A DNA stretch of 64,000 bases from Flavobacteriales bacterium (GTDB taxonomy: Bacteria; Bacteroidota; Bacteroidia; CAIKAF01), in assembly GCA_025451235.1 (NCBI GenBank), contig JANWKT010000044.1, positions 25,336-89,335 of the forward strand, written 5' to 3'. Position numbers and translations under genes: made by a program. Positions within the stretch are counted from its first letter, which is position 1. Every line of letters starts with the position of its first letter. The notes under the pieces were generated by a model that saw only the letters and a list, made by a program, of their open reading frames with translations, ran no database searches and had not been told where the DNA came from. Positions 1 to 8,475 of the stretch are shown here, in pieces.

Positions 1-1587
1 ACTAATAACCAGATAGTACTTAAACTCCCCATTTATATCCGTTTGTTTTAACCTGTAATAATTAATTCCGGGATCAGGATTCTTGTCGAACGAATGATAG
101 CTTAGTACACTATTACTGTTTCCAGCTCCGTCCACTATATCTATAGTTCTATAGGTTATTCCATCATCAGATTGTTCAACAGTAAAATATTGGTTATTGA
201 CTTCAATATTTGTTGTCCATTCCAGAACATTTTCATCATTTTGGTAAAACCCGCTAAAAGAAACCAACTCAATCGGTAATGGTTCCGGGCAGATTATATT
301 CAAGCCAATAAAAGAAGGCTGGGTTTGTACATTAAGAACGGATGTAATTCCAGGCACCTCAACAACGGTTGGTAAATTAACATGTGCTCCATTAGCTATA
401 GACTGAAAAACTGAAGTAGGATTTTCACAATGGATCGATCCATCATTGGTTGTTTTCAATAAACTGGAAGTTCCATCTACCAGGGAAAAGCCCAAAGCAG
501 CATTTTCTCTTATAGAGGTGGCTGAAGTCATTACAAATGAAAGATAACCCTTGCACCATACCATATCCAGGTTCGCATTCATTTTCAATAAAAAAAGCGG
601 TCCATGATCATTATACCCTCCTCCACAACCAATATATTCTCCATTCGCTAATACATCCAATGATGCAAAACCCAGGTCTGTCATTCCTCCTCCTCCTAAA
701 GTATGTTCAAATGCTCCAATATCAAGTATATTACCAGCCAAATCGAGTTTGAGTATCACTGCCTTACTTTTAAATCCAGGCACTTCTCCACCTACGAAGC
801 CTCCAACAATATATCCGCCTGGAATTTCCCATATTTCACGTCCGGAAGAGGCTATACCTGCATTACATGCCAAATTATATTGATGTTGCCAAGTGATGGC
901 CCCCAGATTATCTAATTTGATCACGTACATATTGACGGGCATTGCATCCTCAGATCCACTATTGCCGGTTACAATATAACCGCCATCGCTTGTTTGTTTA
1001 ATATTCTGTGCACTTCCAACACTAGGCACCGACAAAACAGTTTGCCATTGTACAACTCCAACATTATCTGTTTTAATGATGTAAATGTCTCCTTTTGTAT
1101 GAACATTGGGAGGTATCATTCCTAAAGGGACATTCTTCGAGCCTCCAATAATATAGCCACCATCGGAGGTTTGCTCTACCCAAATACCATTATCATCTCC
1201 CAGCCCTCCAAAACTTTTACTCCAGGTAACTATTCCTGCATTGTCTGTTTTTATTAGAACTATATCATTATTTCCTGCCGCCCCATATGTTCCAGTAATT
1301 ATATATCCATTGTCGGAAGTTACCTGAATACATCTAAGATAGGCATTCACACCCAATGGGATGACACCATTGGTAAATTCCTTAGTCCAGGTGGGTGTGC
1401 CTTCTGCATTTGTTTCCATTAGCTGATTGCTAAAAAGCAATATATAATTGCCATTATTTAATTCACGCTGGCAGGTCAACATGGACGGCCATGCATTATA
1501 TTGGTTTTTAAAGTCCTGGGCAAAAAGATGGTTAGACAATGCAAAGGCAATTCCCAGGAATACTTGAGTGTAGTGGTTCCTCATCAT
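1..1587 (-). CDS. T9SS-secreted propeller-like protein (3' end beyond window)
   Basis: The reading frame is open from ATG 1587 to the window edge (529 codons), so the C-terminus is missing. The start MMRNHYTQV leads into a hydrophobic signal peptide ending ..SNHLFAQ. Residues of about 60-350 hold repeated units of the type TSDGGYIIxG followed by IKTDnxGxxxW, the pattern of beta-propeller-like repeats common in secreted Bacteroidota proteins. Near the window edge comes the module LPIELVSFSG..VLEWTT..EVNNQYFTVEQS..VDGAGNS..YYRLKQTD, which precedes T9SS sorting domains in two other genes of this window (2411-3895 and 19382-21499). It is probably exported to the cell surface through the type IX system. 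The ligand is unknown. The sorting domain itself lies outside the window, so T9SS export is inferred from the shared module. Confidence 0.85.
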   Translation of the reverse strand, partial: MMRNHYTQVFLGIAFALSNHLFAQDFKNQYNAWPSMLTCQRELNNGNYILLFSNQLMETNAEGTPTWTKEFTNGVIPLGVNAYLRCIQVTSDNGYIITGTYGAAGNNDIVLIKTDNAGIVTWSKSFGGLGDDNGIWVEQTSDGGYIIGGSKNVPLGMIPPNVHTKGDIYIIKTDNVGVVQWQTVLSVPSVGSAQNIKQTSDGGYIVTGNSGSEDAMPVNMYVIKLDNLGAITWQHQYNLACNAGIASSGREIWEIPGGYIVGGFVGGEVPGFKSKAVILKLDLAGNILDIGAFEHTLGGGGMTDLGFASLDVLANGEYIGCGGGYNDHGPLFLLKMNANLDMVWCKGYLSFVMTSATSIRENAALGFSLVDGTSSLLKTTNDGSIHCENPTSVFQSIANGAHVNLPTVVEVPGITSVLNVQTQPSFIGLNIICPEPLPIELVSFSGFYQNDENVLEWTTNIEVNNQYFTVEQSDDGITYRTIDIVDGAGNSNSVLSYHSFDKNPDPGINYYRLKQTDINGEFKYYLVIS

Positions 1588-1974
1588 TTCTTTTATAAAC
1601 TTGGTGTTCTGTTTTTAGATGGTATTTAACCAGAGATAGTTGCTTTAATTAAAAAAAATTTAAAAAAGTTCGTCCAAAGGAACAGAATGAAGTTTTTTTT
1701 AATGGTTTTCAAATGGGTTTTAAATGATTTTTTGATTGATATGATCGTATAACCACAAAGAGGATAAGATCATAAAACTCATAAAACAGACCTACTAAAC
1801 CGCTTCAGTTGATTAAATAATCATTAAATGCAACTTGCCAACAACTCACTAGCATCTTATTAAATAGATAACCATTAAAAAAAACAAAGACCCACATCAG
1901 AAAAAAAATCTGTGAACTCCCATCACATCCACATACAATCCACAAATCAAATCTGGTACAAAAAAACTCAACTA
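1588..1974. other. AT-rich divergent intergenic region
   Basis: This 387-nt spacer separates the minus-strand T9SS gene from the plus-strand secreted genes. It is very A/T rich, with several A or T runs near 1650-1700 and 1880-1905. On the minus strand TATCTCTG (1631-1638) is one mismatch from the Bacteroidota -7 consensus TAnnTTTG. No gene, tRNA or strong hairpin was seen. Confidence 0.5.
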
Positions 1975-2388
1975 ATGGGAACAAAAAAACTCTTCATCGC
2001 CCTTATCATCTTCGCTTCAGCGTTGATAGGTGTTCAGGCACAATCCAATGTTGTGGCAAATGATAATACTCCAAAACCATCTTATGATGTTCGCCTTCTC
2101 AATCATTATTCAGTTGATGAGTTGATTGAAATGGAAACACTCTATCCACAGGATTATAAAATCTTCTCTTATTTTCTTACGCAATCATACGCTATAGAAA
2201 TGATCGATTGCTCCGATTGTACTAAAATCAATCCGGCAACCTTCGACATCAGCAAATATGAATACTTAAGAAAAAAAGACATCAACGTAATATATGAAGA
2301 CCCAAAACATGGATTCAAACTTACCGTTTATTCTATGCGCTCTCTTCTATATCTTACTCCTCAGCAGGAATACTTACTCAACCACTAA
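1975..2388 (+). CDS. small secreted protein of unknown function
   Basis: The product has 137 residues. The frame is open further upstream, but the ATG at 1975 begins a clean signal peptide (MGTKKLFIALIIFASALIG..QAQ), so that start is preferred. The mature part of about 115 residues is mixed charged/aromatic and contains a CSDC pair (CxxC) near the middle; no domain was recognised. It sits 22 nt before the CUB-like T9SS gene in the same direction and may be co-transcribed with it. No sorting domain is visible, so it is probably periplasmic. Function unknown. Confidence 0.65.
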   Translation: MGTKKLFIALIIFASALIGVQAQSNVVANDNTPKPSYDVRLLNHYSVDELIEMETLYPQDYKIFSYFLTQSYAIEMIDCSDCTKINPATFDISKYEYLRKKDINVIYEDPKHGFKLTVYSMRSLLYLTPQQEYLLNH

Positions 2389-2410
2389 GAACCTGATAAT
2401 TCCATTTATT

Positions 2411-3895
2411 ATGAAATCGATAAAATTTTACTCAATTATATGCGTTTTTATATTAGCTATTAATATAAATGCTCAAGTAGTAGATATGTCAACCGCTGTA
2501 CATTTATCTACATCAACCCAATGCGGAGGAACTCTTATTGACAATCCAGGAGCTTATACCAATAACTTTGAAAGAACGGTTAGCATTTGTCCCAGCATTC
2601 CTGGTCAATATGTACGGGTTACATTTACTACTTTTGATACCCAGGCAGGAGGAGACGTACTATTTGTTTTCAATGGAGGTTTTGGAGGCACGTTGATCGG
2701 GACCTATTCAGGTCTGCCAGCTTTACCATTTACCATTACCTCTTCTGACCCCGGCGGTTGCTTAAGCTTTCGTTTTACCACAAATGCCATTACCACCCGC
2801 CCTGGATTCTCGGCCAACATAAGTTGCGTTGCCGCTCCAGGTGCCAACCCTCCAGGTGGCTCTCCACAGGATTGTGTAGGTGGACAGGGAATGACCATTT
2901 GTAGCAACAGCACCTTTAGTGCCAATAGCAGCGGGGTAGGTCTTCAGGAACTTTCGGCTACCAACAGAGGTTGTTTAAGCACGAATGAAAGACAAAGCTC
3001 CTGGTATTATTTCTCTCCAACTGCTGCCGGATTTGTGGCCTTTACCATTTCACCTCAAAATGCTGCCGATGATTATGATTTTGCTATTTGGGGTCCTTAT
3101 CCAAGCATTACTTGTCCATATATTTCAGGAGACCTCCCTACCAGATGTTCCTATTCCGGTTTAAGCGGGAATACGGGACTATTGAATGGTGCCGGAGACA
3201 ATACCGAGGGAGCAGGAGGAGATAAATTCGTGGAAGATCTGAATGTATTGGCGGGTGAAGTATATGTTATGGTGATTGATAATTTTAGTGTTAGCGGACA
3301 GCCATTCGATCTCATCTTTACTCCCGGAAGTGCTCCGCTCGATTGTACTCCTTTGCCGGTTGTGCTTACCCGATTTATGGGAAAAGCCCAGGAGTCGAAT
3401 AATTTAATAGAATGGACCACTGCAACTGAAGTCAACAATCAATATTTTACGGTTGAAAAAAGCAATGATGCAATGAACTGGAGCGAACTGGGCAGAGTGA
3501 ATGGCGCCGGTAATTCAAACGAGGTACACAACTATTCCATGATTGATCCCGTTCCATTTCAAACTACCTATTATAGGTTAAGTCAAACAGATTATAATGG
3601 AGCAAAAACAACCTTTCAAACCATTTCCGTAGAACGGGCATCCGGTGGAATTTCAGGTGAGATGTTGAGCTTCTATCCAAATCCGGTTACAGAACAAGTA
3701 TTTATACAAACCTATCAGGAGGGTGAAAATAAAATAAGCATATTAGACCAAACCGGTAAAGTGGTGTTCAATACCATTATTAATGGAATCGTCATTGAAC
3801 CTATTCAATTGATGAACCTAAGTTCGGGGTTGTACTTTATCAATATTGAAAATAATGGTCGGGTTCAAAATGAAAAGATCATTGTTAGACGATAG
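2411..3895 (+). CDS. T9SS-secreted CUB-like protein
   Basis: The product has 494 residues. The ATG at 2411 gives the signal peptide MKSIKFYSIICVFILAININAQ; the frame continues 5' but that part overlaps the previous gene. Residues of about 25-140 resemble a CUB-type beta-sandwich (CGGTLIDNPG..YTNNFERTVSICP, then VxVTFTTFDTQ and CLSFRFTT). A second secreted beta domain follows. At about 310-410 lies the module VVLTRFMG..NLIEWTTATEVNNQYFTVEKS. The end is a Por-type C-terminal sorting domain (LSFYPNPVTEQVFI ... LSSGLYFINIENNG ... KIIVRR). Export across the outer membrane by type IX secretion, then surface anchoring or release, is expected. The binding target is unknown. A strong terminator follows. 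Confidence 0.88.
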   Translation: MKSIKFYSIICVFILAININAQVVDMSTAVHLSTSTQCGGTLIDNPGAYTNNFERTVSICPSIPGQYVRVTFTTFDTQAGGDVLFVFNGGFGGTLIGTYSGLPALPFTITSSDPGGCLSFRFTTNAITTRPGFSANISCVAAPGANPPGGSPQDCVGGQGMTICSNSTFSANSSGVGLQELSATNRGCLSTNERQSSWYYFSPTAAGFVAFTISPQNAADDYDFAIWGPYPSITCPYISGDLPTRCSYSGLSGNTGLLNGAGDNTEGAGGDKFVEDLNVLAGEVYVMVIDNFSVSGQPFDLIFTPGSAPLDCTPLPVVLTRFMGKAQESNNLIEWTTATEVNNQYFTVEKSNDAMNWSELGRVNGAGNSNEVHNYSMIDPVPFQTTYYRLSQTDYNGAKTTFQTISVERASGGISGEMLSFYPNPVTEQVFIQTYQEGENKISILDQTGKVVFNTIINGIVIEPIQLMNLSSGLYFINIENNGRVQNEKIIVRR

Positions 3896-3918
3896 TATAA
3901 GTGGGATTATTAAGGTGA

Positions 3919-3953
3919 AAAAAAGCAGCTTTCGAAAGGAAGCTGCTTTTTAA
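3919..3953 (+). terminator. intrinsic terminator after the CUB-like T9SS gene
   Basis: AAAAGCAGCTT (3921-3931) pairs with AAGCTGCTTTT (3940-3950). The stem is extended by a T-G and a C-G pair that close a GAAA tetraloop (3934-3937). A run of T follows the stem and a run of A precedes it, so it could act on both strands. Confidence 0.85.
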
Positions 3954-4164
3954 TTGATACCACTGGATGAAGGAATAGTCCAGTAGTCCAACCCTAAAGT
4001 TGTTTATTTAATCCAGATCCCTTCAATAATTTTTTAGCACAAACCCCAGGAGGTCATTTTTCAATGTATTTATTATGATATATTTACTGAACTGTTGAAC
4101 CAGCTAATCTTTCTACATCGATCAAAAAATGTATGGAACTTTGCGATCAAGATGGCCAAGTAAA

Positions 4165-6129
4165 ATGAAAAACAAATATCTCCTATACCTTTTACTACTG
4201 TTTATTCCTGCACTCCGGGTAAATATTGTTTACACGCAATCCGTGGAGGAAATGAAAAAGGATATTGCGAACGCTGAAGTAATGGACAGCGCACTGGCCA
4301 AGAAATGCTATTTATTGGCTCAATATTATATTGCCACCCATGTTGATTCTTCTTTAAAGTACACAAATATTGGTTTTAAAACGGCGATAGATTTGAAAAA
4401 TAAGAAGCTAACAGCTGACGGTTTTATCACCTATGCCGGAATAGCTTTGAGAAGTCAGCAGCCTGAAAAATCCAGGAATTTAGCGTTAAACGCGTTGAAG
4501 TTGTATGAGCAATTGGGTAACAATGCAGGAATTGGATTAGCCTTTGGAATGATCGCCTCTTCGTATACCTCCGAAGGTAAATTTAAAGAAACCGTTAAAT
4601 ATAGGTTTTACGCTATCAAATATTTAGAAAAAAGTGGGGACCTTCTATCTATCTCTTCCGCTTATTCGAATTTAGCGTCGGACTATAGAAATATGAATGA
4701 TATGCAAAAGGCATTGGAGGCAATGAAGTACTCCGTTAAGATCAAAGAAAAAATAAATAATCCCATATCGTTAACTTATGGGTATATAAATCTTGGAGGC
4801 ACTTATCAAGATTTAAAAAACTTTCAATACTCTTTCATCTATTATAAAAAAGCATTGGTTCTTGCGCAGCAAAACGGTTTAGATAATCTATTACCTACCA
4901 TCCATTTGGGATTAAGTAGTGCTCTGGTGGAATTGCAAAGGCCAGAGGAAGCCTTCGAATATTTAAAGTTCAATTTGGATAGGTATCACGACTTAAAAAA
5001 CAATACCTTATACATGTACACCCATTTATCAAGAGGGAAAATTTACCTGGTTACTAATAAAACAAGTCTTGCTATCAATGATTATGAAAAAGCGTTGGAA
5101 TTTGCGGAAGCGGAACAAGATCCGGCACATATAAGGCTATGCCACGATCAGCTATATCAATTATATACAGGCGATGTGAGTAATCCAGAAAAAGCCTTGA
5201 TGCATTTTAAGGCCATCATCGAAATGGATAAACAAAATCAAGTATCTGAAGCGAGTTTGCTAGCTGAAGACCTGAAAGTAAAATATGAGACGGAGAAAAA
5301 AGAGCAAAACATTACTTTATTGGAAAGTGAAAACAGGTTGCTGGAAACCAATGAAGAAAAAAGAAAATTATGGTTTGCGGTTCTGGGCATCAGCGGATTG
5401 CTATTACTTCTGTTATTGGTTTTTACTACCACCTTATATATTGCCAGGAATCGGCATCAAAAGAAAATAAGGGAAATAGAATTAATAAAAACAAAGATAG
5501 AATTTGAGCAAAAGGTGATCAGGGCTCAAATGAACCCTCATTTTATTTTCAACTCTTTAAATAGCATCCAACATTATATCCTCAACAACGAGACAAAATA
5601 TGCATATGATTATTTGGCCAGGTTTAGCAAACTTATCCGCCTGGTATTGTCGAACTCCGAGCAAGGAGCCATTAGTTTAAACAAAGAAATCGAATTTTTA
5701 GAGATCTATATTGACCTTGAGCAACGCAGGTTCCAAAACAGGTTTAGTTATGAAATAAGCATTGATAAGGAAATAAAAACGGATGAGATAAAAATTCCGG
5801 TCATGCTCATACAACCATTTATAGAAAACGCCATATGGCATGGGATCATGAATTTGGAGGAAGGGCAAAATGGCAAACTCTTCCTTAGCTTTTCAATAGA
5901 AAACAAGCTATTGAAAATAACCATCAGGGATAATGGAATTGGCAGAAAAGCTGCGGAAAAGTTAAAAACAGGCCAAGACCATGAATCGGTGGGTATACTG
6001 TTTTCGCAAAAAAGGTTAGATATGTTAAAGGCAACTAGTGGAAATAATTCGCAAATTATTATTACAGACTTATACAATGAGGCCGGCCGTGTTGCTGGCA
6101 CAAGAGTGGATATCCTGTTAAATGTGTAG
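4165..6129 (+). CDS. LytS/YehU-type sensor histidine kinase with TPR region
   Basis: The product has 654 residues from ATG 4165 (MKNKYLLYLLLLFIP signal segment); an ATG 36 nt upstream is possible but adds a charged stretch before it. Residues of about 30-380 are helical tetratricopeptide-like repeats, periplasmic by topology. A membrane helix lies at about 405-427, followed by a short coiled coil. Next comes the His_kinase (PF06580-type) domain with the phospho-acceptor motif AQMNPHFIFNSLNSIQ (His459) and an HATPase_c domain with the N box PFIENAIWHG and the G box RDNGIGRKAA. It presumably autophosphorylates on sensing an envelope cue and passes phosphate to the regulator encoded 3 nt downstream. 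The signal is unknown. Confidence 0.92.
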   Translation: MKNKYLLYLLLLFIPALRVNIVYTQSVEEMKKDIANAEVMDSALAKKCYLLAQYYIATHVDSSLKYTNIGFKTAIDLKNKKLTADGFITYAGIALRSQQPEKSRNLALNALKLYEQLGNNAGIGLAFGMIASSYTSEGKFKETVKYRFYAIKYLEKSGDLLSISSAYSNLASDYRNMNDMQKALEAMKYSVKIKEKINNPISLTYGYINLGGTYQDLKNFQYSFIYYKKALVLAQQNGLDNLLPTIHLGLSSALVELQRPEEAFEYLKFNLDRYHDLKNNTLYMYTHLSRGKIYLVTNKTSLAINDYEKALEFAEAEQDPAHIRLCHDQLYQLYTGDVSNPEKALMHFKAIIEMDKQNQVSEASLLAEDLKVKYETEKKEQNITLLESENRLLETNEEKRKLWFAVLGISGLLLLLLLVFTTTLYIARNRHQKKIREIELIKTKIEFEQKVIRAQMNPHFIFNSLNSIQHYILNNETKYAYDYLARFSKLIRLVLSNSEQGAISLNKEIEFLEIYIDLEQRRFQNRFSYEISIDKEIKTDEIKIPVMLIQPFIENAIWHGIMNLEEGQNGKLFLSFSIENKLLKITIRDNGIGRKAAEKLKTGQDHESVGILFSQKRLDMLKATSGNNSQIIITDLYNEAGRVAGTRVDILLNV

Positions 6130-6132
6130 AAA

Positions 6133-6888
6133 ATGGAACTAACCGGTATTATAGTAGATGATGAAGCTTCAAGCAGAAGTGTTTTAAAAACTTTGCTAAA
6201 GATGTATTGTCCTCAGGTAATTCTCTTAGCAGAAGCCAGCAATGTAAACGATGCCTATCAAAAGATCATTGATTTGAAGCCCTCTATTGTGTTTTTGGAT
6301 ATTCAAATGCCTGGAGGAAATGGAATTAGTTTATTGAAAAAATTTCCCGAAGTTCCCTTTCAGGTTATTTTTGTTACCAGCTATGATAAATATGCCATTG
6401 AAGCAGTAAAATTTAGTGCCCTGTACTATTTAATGAAACCGATCGAGGTGGAAGACTTAAAGGAGGCGGTACAAAAAATTCAAAAAACCATCATCAATCA
6501 GAAAGCCCATAAGCAACAAGTATTGAACGTGATTTTTAATATGGAAAGTACGGGCCTGGAAAAAAAGATGGCCATGCATGATAATGATCATGTTGTTTTT
6601 ATTCCCCTGGATGAGATTATTTACCTGGAGGGTGATAGCAACTATACTTTGATCCAGACAAAGGGTAAAAAATACACTTCTTCGAAAAACCTGGGTAAAC
6701 TGGAAGAAATGCTAGAAGAGTTTAAGCAGTTCTTTAGAATAAACAGAAGTTGTATCATTAACCTGAACTATATTAACCAATATAGCAAGGGTGAGCCTTG
6801 CATCATTACGCTATCAGATAAATGGAATTTTGAGATTTCGAGAAGGAAAAAGCAAGAATTTCTGGACAGAATAAGGTCCAACTCCTGA
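6133..6888 (+). CDS. LytTR-family response regulator
   Basis: The product has 251 residues and starts 3 nt after the histidine kinase, so the two are surely co-transcribed. The N-terminal receiver has the acidic pair in IIVDDEAS, phospho-Asp56 in VFLDIQMPGG, the Thr/Ser switch in VTSYDKY and the Lys of YLMKPI. The C-terminal LytTR DNA-binding domain (about 145-250) is marked by EIIYLEGDSNYTLI, KNLGKLEEML and FFRINRSCIINLNYI. It is expected to bind direct repeats upstream of its target promoters. The regulon is unknown. Confidence 0.93.
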   Translation: MELTGIIVDDEASSRSVLKTLLKMYCPQVILLAEASNVNDAYQKIIDLKPSIVFLDIQMPGGNGISLLKKFPEVPFQVIFVTSYDKYAIEAVKFSALYYLMKPIEVEDLKEAVQKIQKTIINQKAHKQQVLNVIFNMESTGLEKKMAMHDNDHVVFIPLDEIIYLEGDSNYTLIQTKGKKYTSSKNLGKLEEMLEEFKQFFRINRSCIINLNYINQYSKGEPCIITLSDKWNFEISRRKKQEFLDRIRSNS

Positions 6889-6906
6889 GGGAGTAAAAAT
6901 AGAGAA

Positions 6907-6928
6907 AAGGGCCCGAAAAGGGTCCCTT
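6907..6928. terminator. hairpin between convergent genes
   Basis: AAGGGCCC (6907-6914) pairs with GGG-T-CCCTT (6920-6928) across a GAAAA loop, with one bulged T. There is no long T-run on the plus strand, so termination is plausible but not assured. It lies between the LytTR gene and the convergent SWIB gene. Confidence 0.4.
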
Positions 6929-7010
6929 CATTATAACAGATGGTTAAAAAACGGAATTAAAAGAACGGGCCCTGAGTGCCGGAATCCCATTCTTTTAATA
7001 AACCCATTTA

Positions 7011-7436
7011 TTATTTCAAATGTTTTGAAAGATGTTTGGCCATATCAAACATAGATACCTGACCTTTGCCACCGAAAACTGGTTTTAGTTTTGCATCAGC
7101 ATTGATCATGCGGCCATTGTTTTTATCCTGCAATTTATTTGCTTTGATATAAGCCCACATTTTTTTCACCACTTCAGTACGTGGTAAAGCTTTGCTTCCT
7201 ACTACTTCTGCTAATGCAGAGCTAGGAGTAAGTGGTTTCATGAATGCTGCAGAAGGTTTACGTGCAGATTTCTTTTTAGGGGCTGCTTTCTTTTTAGGAG
7301 CAGCTTTTTTCTTAGGAGCAGCTTTTTTTGCTGGTTTTTTGGTAGCTTTTTTTGCTGCCGCTTTTTTAGCCGGTTTTTTAGCAGCTTTTTTTGCTGCTGG
7401 TTTTTTAGCAGCTTTTTTTGCAACTTTCTTTGCCAT
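7011..7436 (-). CDS. Lysine-rich, histone-like SWIB-domain protein
   Basis: The product has 141 residues. Residues of about 1-60 are a low-complexity basic tail built from AKKPAKKAA-type units followed by three APKKKA units, like the tails of histone H1 or bacterial Hc1 proteins. Residues of about 62-141 match a SWIB/MDM2 domain (MKPLTPSSALAEVVG, LPRTEVVKKMWAYIK, NKLQDKNNGRMI, FDMAKHLSKHL). SWIB proteins of this sort occur in Chlamydiae and many Bacteroidota and are thought to be nucleoid-associated. The gene is monocistronic, with a TATATTTG -7 box 45 nt upstream. The repeats in the tail make its length prone to slippage between strains. Confidence 0.9.
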   Translation of the reverse strand: MAKKVAKKAAKKPAAKKAAKKPAKKAAAKKATKKPAKKAAPKKKAAPKKKAAPKKKSARKPSAAFMKPLTPSSALAEVVGSKALPRTEVVKKMWAYIKANKLQDKNNGRMINADAKLKPVFGGKGQVSMFDMAKHLSKHLK

Positions 7437-7481
7437 ATTAATTTAATTTAGATTTGATAGATGTTCAGTGATTAACGGAAT

Positions 7482-7489
7482 CAAATATA
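7482..7489 (-). promoter_or_regulatory. -7 promoter element for the SWIB gene
   Basis: On the minus strand the bases read TATATTTG, a perfect match to the Bacteroidota -7 consensus TAnnTTTG. It lies 45 nt before the SWIB start codon. No convincing -33 TTTG was found at the usual spacing. Confidence 0.45.
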
Positions 7490-7763
7490 TAGTATTTGTA
7501 TTCAATAGAAACCTATATCCAAATAATTTCTTCAGCATCTTTACACGCTTTTCTGTTAATAAGTTTTCTACAGGGAAGCCTATAGGGAGAGAATACCCTC
7601 CAAAATGGTATCCAAATAATACAAAAACGAAGGAGATTTATCTCTTCGCATCCCTCTAGATTAAGCATATACAGAATATACGGGCCCGTTTTATACCCCC
7701 TTTATTCTTTTCAGGAAAGAAAGGTCTTCTGGCCCTCTTTTTTATATTAGCCTTCCCATATTT

Positions 7764-7955
7764 CCCTGTAAAAATTCTCCTTTTCTCTATGAAAATTTCT
7801 GTTTTTGCCCTTAAAAACCCATTTTCCCCCTATGAAAATGTCTCTTTTTCCCTGTGAAAATCAAGTTTCCCCTCATTAAAACCCGGTTTTCCCCTTTGGA
7901 AATCCGATTCTATCCTATGAAAATGGCCATTTCCCCACTAGAAATCCCCTTTTTC
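7764..7955. repeat. degenerate tandem array, about 9 units of 20-23 nt
   Basis: Nine units start near 7764, 7785, 7808, 7828, 7850, 7870, 7892, 7913 and 7934. The rough consensus is CCCTATGAAAATnnnnTTTTC. Unit junctions form small palindromes of the type TTTTC-CCTAT-GAAAA. The units have diverged, so this is not a CRISPR array (no constant repeat with unique spacers). It lies in the 739-nt region between the SWIB gene and the tRNA; no real gene was seen in the rest of that region. Confidence 0.6.
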
Positions 7956-8148
7956 TTCTCGGTAAACACCGTAACCACCTCTTGGAAAAAGGATGTACCT
8001 ATGAGTTCATTATATAGGATAGATATGTTTTTTAGATAAGCAATAGACACCTAAATGGATAAATGTATCCTCTTATAATAAGGTATACCGCTAAAATGAT
8101 CACCTCTAAATGGGATCATTACCGATGATATTGGCAAGGACCTAATAA

Positions 8149-8174
8149 AAAAGCGAAGCTTCCGCTTCGCTTTT
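8149..8174 (-). terminator. intrinsic terminator of the tRNA-Arg transcript
   Basis: A perfect 11-bp stem AAAAGCGAAGC (8149-8159) / GCTTCGCTTTT (8164-8174) has a 4-nt loop. On the minus strand it ends in a T-run and starts right after the tRNA 3' end, so it should end that transcript. Confidence 0.85.
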
Positions 8175-8175
8175 G

Positions 8176-8247
8176 TGGCCCCGATGAGAATCGAACTCAT
8201 ATCTAAAGTTTAGGAAACTTCTATTCTATCCATTGAACTACGGCGCC
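8176..8247 (-). tRNA. tRNA-Arg (anticodon CCU)
   Basis: The minus strand folds as a 72-nt cloverleaf: acceptor GGCGCCG/CGGGGCC, D stem GTTC/GAAT, anticodon stem GAAGT/ACTTT with loop TTCCTAA (anticodon CCT), T stem ATGAG/CTCAT with loop TTCGATT, and discriminator A. CCA is not encoded. Position 4 of the acceptor is G opposite G69, the only mismatch; a C there would make the stem perfect. A terminator follows immediately. Confidence 0.92.
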
Positions 8248-8448
8248 ATGGTGGGTAAGAACCCGCCGCAAAAGTAATGAATAAGCACATCCATTGCAAA
8301 ATAGGCCACAGTGGCACGGAAAAGGGCCGGAGCGAAGCGACCTACCTTAGGTAAATCCAAGAAGGTGAGAGGTAGAGGCTGCCCAAGCTCCATTCGATAA
8401 GAAAAAATCACCAGTGTTAACATAATTTTCACATATCATTCTTTTCTA

Positions 8449-8456
8449 TACCTTTG
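8449..8456 (+). promoter_or_regulatory. -7 promoter element of the lipoprotein/permease/hydrolase operon
   Basis: TACCTTTG matches TAnnTTTG exactly and lies 19 nt before the ATG at 8476. A T-rich TTTTC about 18 nt upstream is a weak -33 candidate. Confidence 0.45.
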
Positions 8457-8475
8457 TGCATCATCAAGAAACAAT

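Noticed and set aside
537..915. Two plus-strand open frames of about 70 codons
   Set aside because: They lie antisense to the clear T9SS propeller-like gene on the minus strand and have no domain or start signal.
1909..1925. Third Crp-type box upstream of the 1975 gene
   Set aside because: GTGA and TCAC are separated by 7 rather than 6 bases, so the half-sites are out of phase.
7192..7446. Plus-strand Ala/Phe-rich open frame of 84 codons
   Set aside because: It is the antisense shadow of the lysine-rich tail of the SWIB gene.
7764..7955. Possible CRISPR array
   Set aside because: The units vary in sequence and length with no constant repeat and unique spacers, and no cas gene is present.
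7854..8039. 61-codon open frame in the tandem array
   Set aside because: Its repeated FSPLEI-like peptide only reflects the 21-nt DNA period; unit lengths of 20 and 22-23 break the frame upstream.
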